64,000 nt of DNA from Paramicrobacterium humi (GCF_900105715.1 NZ_FNRY01000001.1:806001-870000), one strand, 5' to 3'; shown: positions 37,253-47,042, counted from the stretch's first letter. Notes: a model not told the origin generated them from the sequence alone. Numbers and translations: made by a program.

Positions 37253-38005
37253 TCAGCGGGCGGCGAACGCGGCGACGCGCTGCCGGGATTCGGGAGTGTC
37301 GAAGGCGGCGCCGATCGTGCGGGCCTCGTCGTCGAGCGCCTCTGCATAGCTGCGGTGCGCGCGAATGAGCCGCTTCGCCTGCCCGAAGGCGGCGGTCGCT
37401 CCGGCGAGCCAGTGCTTCGCGATCTCACGGGCCCGCGCGGTGAGCTCCGCACTCGGCACGACCTCGTTCACGAGTCCCCAGTCCAGAGCCTCGGCCGCGC
37501 TGAGCGTGCGAGGGGTGAGCGTGAGCTCGAGAGCGCGGCGCGTGCCGACCGCTTCGGGCAGGAGCGTGCTGACGCCGCAGTCCGGGGTGAGGCCGATGTC
37601 GGCGTACTTCGACACGAAGCGAGCGGCATCGCCGGCCACGACGTAGTCGGCCGTCAGCATGAAGCCGAGGCCGCCGCCTGCGACGACGCCGTGCACGGCC
37701 GCGACGATCGGCTTCGGCGTCTCGGCGAGGAGCCTGTGGCCCTCGTGGATGACGTCCGCGAACTCGGTAATCGCGTCGCCCGCCGCGCCCATCGTCGCCA
37801 TCGCGGCGACGTCGCCGCCCGCGCAGAACGCCGGGCCGGCGGCATCCATCAGAACAGCCTTCACGTCGTCACGCGCCACGATCTCGCGCGCGAGGTCGCG
37901 CCACCGGTGAGCGGCGTCCGCATCGATGGCGTTGAGGCGCGCGGACCGGTTGAGGGTGAGGTGGCCGAGGCCGCCGGACACCTCGAACAGGATGCTGTCA
38001 GACAT
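37253..38005 (-). CDS. Enoyl-CoA hydratase/isomerase
   Basis: This 250-residue crotonase-family protein has oxyanion-hole motifs GPAFCAGGDVAAMAT and HGVVAGGGLGFMLTADYVV. The position of the usual second catalytic glutamate is DIGLTPDCGVSTLLPEAVG, where an aspartate is found instead; this suggests isomerase or another crotonase activity rather than classical hydratase. It is located between the two SDR genes of an acyl-CoA catabolic operon. Confidence 0.85.
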   Translation of the reverse strand: MSDSILFEVSGGLGHLTLNRSARLNAIDADAAHRWRDLAREIVARDDVKAVLMDAAGPAFCAGGDVAAMATMGAAGDAITEFADVIHEGHRLLAETPKPIVAAVHGVVAGGGLGFMLTADYVVAGDAARFVSKYADIGLTPDCGVSTLLPEAVGTRRALELTLTPRTLSAAEALDWGLVNEVVPSAELTARAREIAKHWLAGATAAFGQAKRLIRAHRSYAEALDDEARTIGAAFDTPESRQRVAAFAAR

Positions 38006-38035
38006 GGTTCTCCCTTGAGTCGAGGCGCGGCCGGC

Positions 38036-38794
38036 TTACTTGGGCGCCATGCGGATGGCGCCGTCGAGGCGGATGGTCTCGCCGTTGAGGTAGCCGTTGT
38101 CGACGATGTGCTCGACGAGACGCGCGTACTCGCTCGGCCGACCGAGGCGTGGCGGGAACGGCACTTGCTGACCGAGCGACTCCTGCGCTTCCGGCGGCAG
38201 CGCGGCGAGCATGGGCGTCTCCATGATGCCGGGCGCGATCGTCACCACGCGGATGCCGTAGCGGGCGAGCTCGCGGGCGATCGGCAGCGTCATCGAGTGC
38301 ACGCCGCCCTTCGATGCGGCATAGGCCGGTTGCCCGATCTGGCCATCGAACGCGGCGACCGACGCCGTGTTCACGATGACGCCGCGCGAGCCGTCGTCGT
38401 TCGGCTGCGCCTGCGACATCGCGGCGGCGGCGAGCCGGATCACGTTGAACGTGCCGATCAGGTTGACATTGATGATGCGTGCGAAGTCCTCGAGCGGCAG
38501 CGGCCCTTGCTTGCCGAGCACCTTCGCCGGGGGCGCGATTCCGGCGCAGTTCACAACCGTGCGCAGCGTGCCGAGCTCGACGGCGGCATCGACGGCCGCC
38601 TGCACCTGCCCGGGGTCGGTCACGTCGGCCGCGACGAACTTCCCGTCGATCTCGCCGGCCGCCTTCTCACCCTCCGACGACGGCAGGTCGACGATCACGA
38701 CACGGATGCCGCGAGAGGCCAGACGCCGCGCCGTCGCATTGCCGAGGCCAGACGCCCCTCCCGTCACGAGTGCTGAAGTGCCGTCGAGCGTCAT
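38036..38794 (-). CDS. Short-chain dehydrogenase, 3-hydroxyacyl-CoA dehydrogenase type 2-like
   Basis: This 252-residue SDR has [29 protein letters not shown] and the catalytic YAASKGGV preceded by serine in [17 protein letters not shown]. This pattern matches 17-beta-HSD10/type 2 3-hydroxyacyl-CoA dehydrogenases. ATG 38794 has GGGAGGAA upstream. It is the first gene of the minus-strand acyl-CoA cluster, divergent from a TetR regulator 166 bases away that could control it. Confidence 0.88.
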   Translation of the reverse strand: MTLDGTSALVTGGASGLGNATARRLASRGIRVVIVDLPSSEGEKAAGEIDGKFVAADVTDPGQVQAAVDAAVELGTLRTVVNCAGIAPPAKVLGKQGPLPLEDFARIINVNLIGTFNVIRLAAAAMSQAQPNDDGSRGVIVNTASVAAFDGQIGQPAYAASKGGVHSMTLPIARELARYGIRVVTIAPGIMETPMLAALPPEAQESLGQQVPFPPRLGRPSEYARLVEHIVDNGYLNGETIRLDGAIRMAPK

Positions 38795-38960
38795 TGCTGT
38801 TCCTCCCAGCGTCGGGTTCCGGTATGCCGTGAGCCTACGTCGCCGGGGAGCGCGCGGCCACCCCGCTTGTGATCGGCGTGACGGATGCCGCTGGGCGCCG
38901 CCCGCGCTCGTTGTGCACGCCCTACAACCCGCCCGCCGCGTCGCGCCGTAGGCTGACACC

Positions 38961-39602
38961 GTGGACGAGATCGGCAACAGGCCGCGGCGGCGAGGGCGCC
39001 CGCGCAAGGGCGCGACGGGCGACGCCCGCGCGCGCATCGCGGATGCCGCGGCCGCCGAGTTCGCGGAGAAGGGCTACGACGCCGCGTCGATCCGCGGCAT
39101 CGCCCGTCGCGCGGAGGTGGACTCCGCGCTCGTGCACCACTACTTCGAGAGCAAGGCGGGGCTGTTCGCCGAAGTGATCGATGTGCCCGTTCGACCCGAT
39201 CGCATCGTGAGCGCGGCAATGGATGCTCCGAGGTCGGGACTGGGCGAGTCTCTGGCCCGCGCGGTGTTCAGCGCGTGGGACAAGCCGAATCTTCGACCGA
39301 TCGCCGTGACGATGATGCGCACGGCCCTGGGGAGCACGGCGGGCTCGTCGCTCATCCGGCAGTTCCTGCTGCGCGAACTCGTCGAGGCACTTGCGAAGCG
39401 ACTGCGCACCGATCCGGGCATCGAGGCGGGAGAGGCGCGTGTGCGTGCGGAGCTCGCGATGAGCCAGATGGCGGGAGTGCTCATGATGCGTTACGTCCTC
39501 GGCGTCGAGCCTCTTGCGACGTTGCCGCTCGATGCACTCATCGCCCGCATCGCCCCTGTGCTGCAGGCGCACTTCGACGGCACATTCCGCGCCGACTCTT
39601 GA
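38961..39602 (+). CDS. TetR-family transcriptional regulator
   Basis: This 213-residue TetR protein has a basic N-terminal arm ([11 protein letters not shown]), a helix-turn-helix [20 protein letters not shown] with [19 protein letters not shown], and a C-terminal ligand domain. GTG start at 38961. Its stop codon lies inside the -35 of the following ABC transporter promoter, which carries a perfect dyad over the start codon, so it most likely represses that exporter. Control of the divergent acyl-CoA genes is also possible. Confidence 0.87.
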   Translation: MDEIGNRPRRRGRPRKGATGDARARIADAAAAEFAEKGYDAASIRGIARRAEVDSALVHHYFESKAGLFAEVIDVPVRPDRIVSAAMDAPRSGLGESLARAVFSAWDKPNLRPIAVTMMRTALGSTAGSSLIRQFLLRELVEALAKRLRTDPGIEAGEARVRAELAMSQMAGVLMMRYVLGVEPLATLPLDALIARIAPVLQAHFDGTFRADS

Positions 39603-39628
39603 CGGTCGGTGCCCGCAGGGCGTTTAAT
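39599..39628 (+). promoter_or_regulatory. Promoter of the ABC-2 exporter, apparently leaderless
   Basis: TTGACG (39599-39604), an 18-base spacer and TTTAAT (39623-39628) form a good promoter that starts within the tetR stop codon. Initiation 7 bases after the -10 would fall at about 39635-39636, coinciding with the ATG at 39636, so the mRNA would have no leader. No Shine-Dalgarno sequence is present upstream of the ATG, in agreement. Confidence 0.6.
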
Positions 39629-39643
39629 TCATCACATGATGAA
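39628..39643. promoter_or_regulatory. TetR-type operator overlapping the start codon
   Basis: TTCATCA-CA-TGATGAA is a perfect 7-2-7 inverted repeat that covers the last -10 base, the predicted transcription start and both candidate start codons (39636 and 39639). Binding here would block initiation. The adjacent upstream TetR gene is the natural ligand (inferred). Confidence 0.6.
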
Positions 39644-40427
39644 TAGTTCGGTCGAGATCGAGAGGCTCGTCGTTCGGCGTGGACGCGCGACGGTGATCGA
39701 CGGCCTCGATTTGCGCATCCCGCGCGGCGCGATCGTGGGTCTTCTCGGACCGAGCGGCAGCGGCAAGACGACACTCATGCGCTCCATCGTCGGCGTGCAG
39801 GCGGTGCGCTCGGGAACGGTGACCGCGCTCGGCGAGCCGGCCGGAGCGGCATCCCTTCGTCCTCGTATCGGCTACATGACTCAGCAGGCGAGCATCTACG
39901 ACGATCTCACCGTTCGGCAGAACCTGCGCTACTTCGCACGGGTGCAGGGCGCACCCGCCTCTGAGGTCGACCGGGTCATCGAGCGCACAGACCTCACCGG
40001 CCAGCGCGACCAGCTGTGCCGGGCGCTGTCCGGCGGCCAGGCGGGGCGTGTGTCGCTCGCGATCGCCATGCTCGGCGGCCCGGAGCTGCTCGTGCTCGAT
40101 GAGCCGACCGTCGGCCTCGACCCCGTGCTGCGCGCCGAGCTGTGGACGCTGTTCCGTTCCCTCGCCGATGACGGGGCCACCCTGCTGGTCTCGAGCCATG
40201 TCATGGACGAAGCCGCGCGCTGCGACCGGCTGCTGCTCATGCGCGACGGCGCCATCATCGAGGACACGACGCCTTCGGATCTGCTCGCGTCCACGGGCGC
40301 GCGGGATGCCGAGGAGGCGTTCTTGCGGGTGATCGAGGCACACGCGAAGAGTTCGGATGCTGCCCCACCCGAAGCGGCGGCATCCGACCATCCCCGGCAC
40401 GGCCGCCACGCGGGAGGCGCCCAATGA
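39636..40427 (+). CDS. ABC transporter ATPase
   Basis: This 263-residue ABC ATPase has Walker A LLGPSGSGKTTLMRS, signature LSGGQAGRVSLAIAM and Walker B LLVLDEPTVGLDPVL. ATG 39636 or 39639 (an MM pair); both lie inside the operator. The ALA/PRO/HIS-rich C-terminal tail is unusual but short. It overlaps the permease start by 4 bases (ATGA). With the permease it forms an ABC-2 exporter, likely for a drug or lipid, under TetR control. Confidence 0.9.
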   Translation: MMNSSVEIERLVVRRGRATVIDGLDLRIPRGAIVGLLGPSGSGKTTLMRSIVGVQAVRSGTVTALGEPAGAASLRPRIGYMTQQASIYDDLTVRQNLRYFARVQGAPASEVDRVIERTDLTGQRDQLCRALSGGQAGRVSLAIAMLGGPELLVLDEPTVGLDPVLRAELWTLFRSLADDGATLLVSSHVMDEAARCDRLLLMRDGAIIEDTTPSDLLASTGARDAEEAFLRVIEAHAKSSDAAPPEAAASDHPRHGRHAGGAQ

Positions 40428-41158
40428 CCCCGCTGCGCACCCTCGCCACGACGGGGCGCGTTCTGACGCAGATCCGTCACGACCCGCGGACGATCGCCCT
40501 GCTGCTGATCGTGCCGAGCCTGCTGATCGGCCTCGTCGCGTGGATCTTCGACGAGACCGACGTGTTCGTCGTGATCGGGCCGGCCATGCTCGCGCTGTTC
40601 CCGTTCATCGTGATGTTTCTCGTCACGAGCATCGCGACCCTGCGCGAACGCCGCAGCGGCACGCTCGAGCGGCTGCTTGCGATGCCGCTCGGCAAGGGCG
40701 ACTTCATTCTCGGCTACGCGCTCGCGTTCGGGCTGCTCGCCGTCATCCAGACGGCCATCGCCGTCGCGTACGCCGTGTGGGTGTGCGGGCTCGAGATCGA
40801 GGGGTCGACGGGGCTGCTGTTCGTCGTCGCGATCGCCGACGGCCTGCTCGGCACGGCGCTCGGGCTCGCGGCGAGCGCGTTCGCGCGCACGGAGTTCCAG
40901 GTGGTGCAGTTCATGCCGGTCTTCGTGTTCCCGCAGATCCTGCTCGGCGGAATCTTCCTTCCCCGCGACCAGCTGCCCGACGTGCTCGAGGTCATCGGCG
41001 ACTGGATGCCGCTCTCGCACGCGATCGACGCTCTCACCGCCGTCTCGACCGGTGATGAGGACGCGGGCTACGTGTGGCTGCGGGTGCTGTTCATCGGCTG
41101 CTGGGTCGTCGGCGCGATCGTGCTCGCCTCCATCACGCTGCGCCGTCGCACGCCGTAG
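40424..41158 (+). CDS. ABC-2 type transporter permease
   Basis: This 244-residue protein has six predicted helices and the ABC-2 pattern TLRERRSGTLERLLAMPLGKGDFILGY. An EFQVVQFMPVFVFPQILLGG helix and the GIFLPRDQLPDVLEVIGDWM segment follow, as in DrrB/NodJ-like exporters. The ATG overlaps the ATPase stop. It is the last gene of the two-gene exporter; the T7SS-like locus begins after it. Confidence 0.88.
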   Translation: MTPLRTLATTGRVLTQIRHDPRTIALLLIVPSLLIGLVAWIFDETDVFVVIGPAMLALFPFIVMFLVTSIATLRERRSGTLERLLAMPLGKGDFILGYALAFGLLAVIQTAIAVAYAVWVCGLEIEGSTGLLFVVAIADGLLGTALGLAASAFARTEFQVVQFMPVFVFPQILLGGIFLPRDQLPDVLEVIGDWMPLSHAIDALTAVSTGDEDAGYVWLRVLFIGCWVVGAIVLASITLRRRTP

Positions 41159-41181
41159 GCGCGGCGCATCCCCAGCGAGAC

Positions 41182-41226
41182 GGGGAGCACTCCCCATGCG
41201 TGACCACGCTGGCCAGACCGTATGCT
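41182..41226 (+). promoter_or_regulatory. T7SS palindrome copy 1 and candidate -10 upstream of the RDD-FHA gene
   Basis: GGGGAG-CA-CTCCCC (41182-41195) is followed by AT, and 25 bases after its end comes TATGCT (41221-41226), a plausible -10. The same palindrome recurs at 46971-46984 and 49955-49968 at almost the same distance from a -10. No good -35 is present, which would fit an activator binding at the palindrome. The -10 position also argues against an ATG at 41222 as the start of the next gene. Confidence 0.55.
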
Positions 41227-41245
41227 GGCGTGCGAAGGAGGTCGT

Positions 41246-42472
41246 GTGAGCGTCACGTTGGAGGCCGAGGAGCCGCAGCCGATACCGGGTGTCGATTCCG
41301 AGGGGCGCCCCGACCCCGCGTACGCCGAACGGCTCGGTCTCGTACCCGCGCCGCCGGTTCGGCGCAGCCTCGCGTTCCTGATCGACGCCGCATTCGGGCT
41401 GCTCCTTCTTCTCCCCGCGCTGATAGCTTTCGTGCCGTTCGTCGCGCGGTTCGTCGGCGAGGCTGTCACCGCGCAGGCGGTCTTCGGCCAGGCCGACATC
41501 CTCGCGGTCATCATCGTGACGGCGAGCAGCTGGCTGCTGTATTCCGTCTATGTCGTGGTGCAGCTGGCTCTGCACGGCCGCACGGGCTACACGATCGGCA
41601 AGCGCGTGCTCGGCATCCGCTCCGTCAACGTCGCCCGCTTCGACCGGCCCGGGTTCTGGCGCATCGTTGCACGCGCCGCCGTGCTCGCCGCCGCGAACAG
41701 CATCGTGCCACTCGTCGGAGCGCTGGTTCTGCTGTGCTCGCCGGCGTGGTCCGCGCGCGGCCGCGGCTGGCTCGATGTCATCGGCGGCAACTGGATGATC
41801 GACGTGCGGCACGGTCTCGACCCCTTCGACGCGAAGGCGCTGCGCCACGCGCGCCGGGCCGTCGAGGCCGAACCTGTCGCGGAGGCGACACGGCTGCCGT
41901 CGCTGGCGAGCGGAAGCGCCGACAGTGCGCCGTTCCTTCTCGCCACTCGCTCCCGCGCGGGCGTCGTCGGCGCTCCGGCAGGCGTGACACCGGCTGAAGG
42001 CCCGGCCCCGACTCCCCCGCCAGCGGTTCCCGGGTCCGCAACGGCATCGGTGCCACCGGTTCCCGTCCCTCCGCCGCTCCCACCGTCACCGCAGCCGGTC
42101 GCTTCGGCGCCCGCGCCTGCGCTCACGGCGCTCCTCGTTCTCGACGACGGCAGCACGCACGAGGTCCGCGGTCGCGGCATCCTCGGCCGGGACCCGAGCC
42201 CGCGCCAGGCGACGCGCGTCGACAGCGTCGTCGCCGTGCACGACGAGTCCCGATCGCTCTCGAAGACCCACATCGACTTCACCGTCGTCGACGGCGGCCT
42301 CGCCATCACCGACCGGCAGTCGACGAACGGCACCTCGCTGCGCACGATCGACGGCACCGTGACGGCCGTCGAGCCCGGCGCGACGGTGACCGCGCGCTGG
42401 AACGACATCGTTCAGCTCGGCGACCGCTGGTTCCGGGTCGCCGGATCCCCCGACCCGAGAGTGGAATCGTGA
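41246..42472 (+). CDS. RDD-domain and FHA-domain membrane protein of the T7SS-like locus
   Basis: This 408-residue protein has an RDD membrane domain at about 37-190 with three hydrophobic helices (PALIAFVPFVARF, SSWLLYSVYVVVQLALHG, SIVPLVGALVLLCSP) and the RDD motif GYTIGKRVLGIR. A proline-rich linker (about 245-295) leads to an FHA domain at about 300-400 with GRDPSPR, SKTHIDF and STNGTS, which binds phosphothreonine. Such proteins accompany FtsK/EssC ATPases and probably tether or regulate the secretion complex in response to Ser/Thr kinases. GTG 41246 follows AAGGAGGT closely; its stop overlaps essC (GTGA). Confidence 0.85.
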   Translation: MSVTLEAEEPQPIPGVDSEGRPDPAYAERLGLVPAPPVRRSLAFLIDAAFGLLLLLPALIAFVPFVARFVGEAVTAQAVFGQADILAVIIVTASSWLLYSVYVVVQLALHGRTGYTIGKRVLGIRSVNVARFDRPGFWRIVARAAVLAAANSIVPLVGALVLLCSPAWSARGRGWLDVIGGNWMIDVRHGLDPFDAKALRHARRAVEAEPVAEATRLPSLASGSADSAPFLLATRSRAGVVGAPAGVTPAEGPAPTPPPAVPGSATASVPPVPVPPPLPPSPQPVASAPAPALTALLVLDDGSTHEVRGRGILGRDPSPRQATRVDSVVAVHDESRSLSKTHIDFTVVDGGLAITDRQSTNGTSLRTIDGTVTAVEPGATVTARWNDIVQLGDRWFRVAGSPDPRVES

Positions 42473-45400
42473 AGCTCAAGCTCACCCTCGCGCGCTCTGC
42501 CAACCCGAGTGCCGACATCGTCGTCACCGCCGACGCGACGGCAACGGTCGGCGACGTCGCTCGCGCCATCGTCGACTCCGACCCGCTCGGCACGGGCGCG
42601 ACACTGCCCACGGAGCGCCTGACTCTCGCCGTCGCCCCTCCCGGCGGCGCGTCGCTCGTCGAGCTCGATCCCGCCCTGCCCATCGGTGAGGCGCCCGTCG
42701 GCTCCGGCTTTGACGCTCGCGTCGTGCACGCCGAGGCGTATCGCCCGCGCGGCAGCGCGGCGGCTCCGATCGCGGTTCTGCGAGTCGAGTCGGGTCCGGA
42801 TGCCGGCCTCGAAGTGCCGCTGCCGCACGGCAGCAGCACAATCGGCCGCGACCCGGCGAGCACCGTTCACTTGACCGACCCGCTCGTGTCGAAGCGGCAC
42901 GCACGACTCGAGATCGACGAGAGCTCGATCGAGCTCGTCGACCTCAACTCCGCGAACGGCATCGTCATCGACGGCGGCCTCGTCACGCGCGTGGCACTCG
43001 GGCACGGCGAACCCGTGGTTCTCGGGGACAGCGAGCTGCGCGTCTCGCTTCTCGGCACCGGCTCAACCGTGTCGGGCGAGCATGTGCTCGAGCGCGGCGG
43101 CTCGCTGCGCTTCAACCGCTCGCCGCGCGTCGAGGTGCGTTACAACGAGCGCAGCTACCCCGTGCCGGAGGTCCCGACCGAATCGGATCCGCCGTCGTTC
43201 TCGTGGATCATGATCCTCGCCCCCGTCGTGATGGGCGTCGTGATGTTCGCGGCCACGCGCAGCCCGATCGTGCTGACGATCGTGTTCCTCTCCCCCCTCA
43301 TGATGCTCGGCAACGTTCTCGGGCAGAAGAGCGGCGGAAAGAAACGGCTCAAGAAGATGGTCGAGGAGTTCGAAGTGCAGCTCGAGGAGCTCGAGGAGCA
43401 GCTCCTGCACGAGCAGCCCCGCGAACGCGAGGCGCGCCTGGCCGAGGCGCCCTCAGTGGCCGAGGTGTACTCGCAGGCGCACGAGCTCGGGCCCATGCTC
43501 TGGACGAGACGGCCGGAGCACTGGAACTTCCTCGACGTGCGCATCGGCCTCGGCCGCATGCCGAGCCGCAACACGATAGCGAAGAACGACACCGGCAGGG
43601 GCCTTCCCGCCTACACGCGCATGGTCGACAGGCTCCGCGAGAAGACCGAGTTCATCGACGACGTTCCCGTCGTCGAGAACCTGCACCTCGCCGGAGCGCT
43701 CGGCATCTGCGGCACGCCAACCAACGTCGCCGACACCGCCCGCGCCCTCGCCGTGCAGTATGCGGGGCTGCACTCCCCCGCCGAGGTCGCCTTCGCCGCG
43801 ATCCTCAGCCCCGCGTCGACGCCGGAGTTCGACTGGATGAAGTGGCTGCCGCACACCGCGTCGCCGCACAGCCCGCTCGAGGGCGTGCACCTCGCCGACA
43901 GCGCGACGACGGGCACCAGCATCCTGAACTCGCTCGAAGAACTCATCGCGATGCGCGTCGAGGAGAAGGACCGCACGATGCGCGGGGCGCAGTCGCCGGC
44001 GAAGGCCGCTTCGCACCGCGGCGGAAAGATCGGCGGGGACGGCGACCGGAATGCGAAGGGTGTTCCGGATGCCGCTCTCATCGTGTTCGTCGACAACAAC
44101 GCGCCCGTCGACCGCGCTCGCCTCGTGCAAGTGGTCGAGCGGGCGGCCGACGCGCGCATCTATCCGATCTGGATGGCGCCGACCGTCGAGGCGATTCCCG
44201 CCTCGTGCCGCACGTTCGTCGAGGTGCACGACAGCCTCGAGGACGCCGTCGTCGGATTCGTGCGCACGGCCCAGCGGATCGAGGGCGTGCGCATCGAGGG
44301 CGTCTCGGCCGAGTACGCCAGTGTGCTCGCGAAGCGGCTCTCACCGGTCGTCGACGCGAGCGCCGTCGTCGCCGACTCGAGCGACCTGCCGCGCACGGTC
44401 TCGCTCGTGACCCTGCTCGGTGAGGATCTGGCGTCGGATCCGTCAGCCGTCGTCGAACGATGGATGCAGAACAATTCGGTGCACGACCGCAGCGGCGCGC
44501 CGCCGGTGGCCCGCAAGCGCGCCGGAACGCTCCGTGCGCTCATCGGCCAAGGCTCGCCCGACGCGATGCACCTCGACCTGCGCACCCAGGGACCCCACGC
44601 CCTCGTGGGAGGCACGACGGGTTCGGGAAAGTCGGAGTTCCTGCAGGCGTGGGTGCTCGGCATGGCCGCGGAGTACAGCCCCGATCGTGTGACCTTCCTC
44701 TTCGTCGACTACAAAGGCGGCTCGGCGTTCGCCGAATGTGTCAACCTGCCGCACTGCGTCGGCCTCGTCACCGACCTGAGCCCGCACCTCGTGCGCCGGG
44801 CGCTCACGAGCCTGCGCGCGGAGCTGCACCACCGCGAGCACCTGCTCAACCGCAAGAAGGCAAAGGATCTCCTCGAGCTCGAGAAGCGCGGCGACCCCGA
44901 GTGCCCGCCCGCGCTCGTGCTTGTCATCGACGAGTTCGCCGCGCTCGCCGGTGAAGTGCCCGAATTCGTCGACGGCGTCGTCGACATCGCTCAGCGCGGG
45001 CGCTCGCTCGGCATCCATCTCATCATGGCGACGCAGCGACCGGCCGGAGTGATCAAGGACAACCTGCGGGCGAACACGAACCTCCGAGTGGCGCTGCGCA
45101 TGGCCGACGAGAACGACAGCACCGACGTCGTCGGCGACAAGGTCGCGGGGGGATTCGACCCGTCGATCCCTGGCCGCGGCATCGCCAAGACCGGTCCCGG
45201 GCGGCTCATCCCGTTCCAGTCGGGCTACGCCGGCGGGTGGACCAGCAGCGAGCCCGAGCCGGTGACGGTGCTCGTCTCGGAGCTGCGGTTCGGCGCCGAG
45301 GTGCGCTGGGAGGTCGAGACCGTCGGCGACCCCGACATCGAGCACGCCGACCTCGGCCCGAACGATCAGACCCGCCTCGTGCAGACGATGATCTCCGGGT

Positions 45401-46965
45401 CCGATATCGCCCGGATCCCGGCTCCCCGGCGTCCGTGGCTCGATGAGCTGGAGACGACGATCGAGATCCTCTCGCTCGACCAGGCCAGCGACAGCGAGAT
45501 CGCCTTCGCCATGGTCGACCGGCCGGAGCTCCAGGAGCAGCAGACCGCGACGTTCGTTCCCGATCGCGACGGACATCTCGCGATCTTCGGCACCTCCGGG
45601 TCCGGCAAGAGCGCAGCGCTGCGGAGCCTCGCCGTCGCCGCCGGGCTGAACCGCACGGGCGGTCCCGTCCACGTGTACGGGCTCGACTTCGGCACCGGCG
45701 GTCTGCGCATGCTGGAATCGCTGCCGCATGTCGGATCGGTCGTGACCGGCGACGATCACGAGCGCGTGACAAGGCTGCTGTCCACGATTCGGGAGACGAT
45801 CGACGATCGTTCGAGGCGCTACTCCGACTGCAATGCGAGCAACATCGTCGAGTACCGCCAGATCGCGAACCGGCCGGACGAGCCTCGGATCCTTCTCGTG
45901 CTCGACGGCTTTCCGGCGTTCAAGGACGACTACGACACGGGCCTCGGCCGGTCGGCGTACTACAACATGCTCGTGCAGTTCCTCGGCGAAGGGCGCCCGC
46001 TCGGTGTCCACGTGATCTTCACTGCCGACCGCGCGATGTCCGTGCCGACCGCCGTGAGCTCGAACATCCAGCGGCGCATCGTGCTCCGCCTCGCCGACGA
46101 GACCGGTTACCTCATGTTCGATGTTGCGAAGGACATCCTCGACGCCGGCTCTGCCCCGGGCCGGGCGATCATCGACGGCTACGAGGCGCAGATCGCGGTT
46201 CCCGGCGGAACCGCCAACGTGTCCGAGCAGTCGAAGGCGCTCGAGGAGATCTCCGCACAGATCCGCGCCCTCGGCCGCGCGCCTGCACCGGCCGTCGGTC
46301 AGCTGCCGCGCGAGATCGCTCTCGCGGAGCTCCCGGCGACGGTCGGCTCGCAGCCGGTGCTCGGCGTCGCGGACGAGACGCTCGCACCCGTCGGCTTCGA
46401 ACCATACGGCACCTTCCTCGTCGCCGGCCCGCCGGCGAGCGGGAAGACAAACGCCGTACTGGCCCTCACTCAGTCGCTCCTGCGTGCGAACCCGGCGGCG
46501 AAGCCGTTCTTCTTCGGCAGCCGACGCTCGGCCCTCAGGGATGCGATGCCGTGGGTGGAGTCCGCACTCAACCCCGAGGCTGCGATGGAGCTCGCCGGGG
46601 AGCTCACGACGCTCGTGAACGACGAGGAAGTCACGAATCCGCTCGTGATCGTCGTCGACGCCGTCGCCGAATTCCAGGGCGGCGCCGCCGACTCCGCCAT
46701 GACCGAGCTCGTGAAGGCCGTGAACCGCAGCGATCACACTCTCCTCACCGACGGCGATGTCAGCGCCCTCTCGGCCGGCTGGGGTCTCGTCGCTGAGGTC
46801 AAGGCAGCGCGAAAGGGTATCGTGCTCATGCCCGACACGTATGACGGTGATTCGGTGTTCAAGGTGCCGTTCCCGCGCATCAGCCGCAACGAATCCCCTC
46901 CCGGCCGCGGGTTCGCCGTTGCGGGGGCATCCGTCAAGAAGGTGCACTTGCCGCTCGCGGACTGA
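42469..46965 (+). CDS. essC: Type VII secretion EssC/EccC-type FtsK-SpoIIIE ATPase
   Basis: This 1498-residue secretion motor begins with an N-terminal beta-rich region (1-95), then an FHA domain at about 101-195 (TIGRDPAST, SKRHARLE, NSANGIVIDG). Two adjacent membrane helices follow (SWIMILAPVVMGVVMFAA, IVLTIVFLSPLMMLGNVL), then a charged helix. Three FtsK-like domains follow, with P-loops at about 714 (GGTTGSGKS), 1041 (GTSGSGKS) and 1320 (GPPASGKT). Walker B LVIDEFAAL is in the first; the third is degenerate. The FHA-TM-ATPase order is that of EssC. GTG 42469 overlaps the RDD-FHA stop. It recognises WXG100-type substrates and drives export. Confidence 0.9.
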   Translation: MKLKLTLARSANPSADIVVTADATATVGDVARAIVDSDPLGTGATLPTERLTLAVAPPGGASLVELDPALPIGEAPVGSGFDARVVHAEAYRPRGSAAAPIAVLRVESGPDAGLEVPLPHGSSTIGRDPASTVHLTDPLVSKRHARLEIDESSIELVDLNSANGIVIDGGLVTRVALGHGEPVVLGDSELRVSLLGTGSTVSGEHVLERGGSLRFNRSPRVEVRYNERSYPVPEVPTESDPPSFSWIMILAPVVMGVVMFAATRSPIVLTIVFLSPLMMLGNVLGQKSGGKKRLKKMVEEFEVQLEELEEQLLHEQPREREARLAEAPSVAEVYSQAHELGPMLWTRRPEHWNFLDVRIGLGRMPSRNTIAKNDTGRGLPAYTRMVDRLREKTEFIDDVPVVENLHLAGALGICGTPTNVADTARALAVQYAGLHSPAEVAFAAILSPASTPEFDWMKWLPHTASPHSPLEGVHLADSATTGTSILNSLEELIAMRVEEKDRTMRGAQSPAKAASHRGGKIGGDGDRNAKGVPDAALIVFVDNNAPVDRARLVQVVERAADARIYPIWMAPTVEAIPASCRTFVEVHDSLEDAVVGFVRTAQRIEGVRIEGVSAEYASVLAKRLSPVVDASAVVADSSDLPRTVSLVTLLGEDLASDPSAVVERWMQNNSVHDRSGAPPVARKRAGTLRALIGQGSPDAMHLDLRTQGPHALVGGTTGSGKSEFLQAWVLGMAAEYSPDRVTFLFVDYKGGSAFAECVNLPHCVGLVTDLSPHLVRRALTSLRAELHHREHLLNRKKAKDLLELEKRGDPECPPALVLVIDEFAALAGEVPEFVDGVVDIAQRGRSLGIHLIMATQRPAGVIKDNLRANTNLRVALRMADENDSTDVVGDKVAGGFDPSIPGRGIAKTGPGRLIPFQSGYAGGWTSSEPEPVTVLVSELRFGAEVRWEVETVGDPDIEHADLGPNDQTRLVQTMISGSDIARIPAPRRPWLDELETTIEILSLDQASDSEIAFAMVDRPELQEQQTATFVPDRDGHLAIFGTSGSGKSAALRSLAVAAGLNRTGGPVHVYGLDFGTGGLRMLESLPHVGSVVTGDDHERVTRLLSTIRETIDDRSRRYSDCNASNIVEYRQIANRPDEPRILLVLDGFPAFKDDYDTGLGRSAYYNMLVQFLGEGRPLGVHVIFTADRAMSVPTAVSSNIQRRIVLRLADETGYLMFDVAKDILDAGSAPGRAIIDGYEAQIAVPGGTANVSEQSKALEEISAQIRALGRAPAPAVGQLPREIALAELPATVGSQPVLGVADETLAPVGFEPYGTFLVAGPPASGKTNAVLALTQSLLRANPAAKPFFFGSRRSALRDAMPWVESALNPEAAMELAGELTTLVNDEEVTNPLVIVVDAVAEFQGGAADSAMTELVKAVNRSDHTLLTDGDVSALSAGWGLVAEVKAARKGIVLMPDTYDGDSVFKVPFPRISRNESPPGRGFAVAGASVKKVHLPLAD

Positions 46966-46967
46966 CG

Positions 46968-47014
46968 AATGGGGAGGGCTCCCCATTTCACCGAGGTCAA
47001 GCGATCGGTACCGT
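46968..47014 (+). promoter_or_regulatory. T7SS palindrome copy 2 and candidate -10 upstream of the substrate genes
   Basis: AATGGGGAGGGCTCCCCATT (46968-46987) is a perfect 9-2-9 dyad containing the GGGGA-N4-TCCCC core at 46971-46984. It begins 3 bases after the essC stop. TACCGT (47009-47014), 24 bases after the core, is the candidate -10. It could alternatively act as a short terminator hairpin for essC, but the recurrence of the core before two other units favours an operator. Confidence 0.55.
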
Positions 47015-47042
47015 CGAAGATGTCGTCGAAGGGAAGAGGCTC

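Noticed and set aside
44443-46986. 847-residue minus-strand frame opposite essC
   Set aside because: The essC frame has all P-loops and Walker B motifs; the opposite frame has no recognisable domain.
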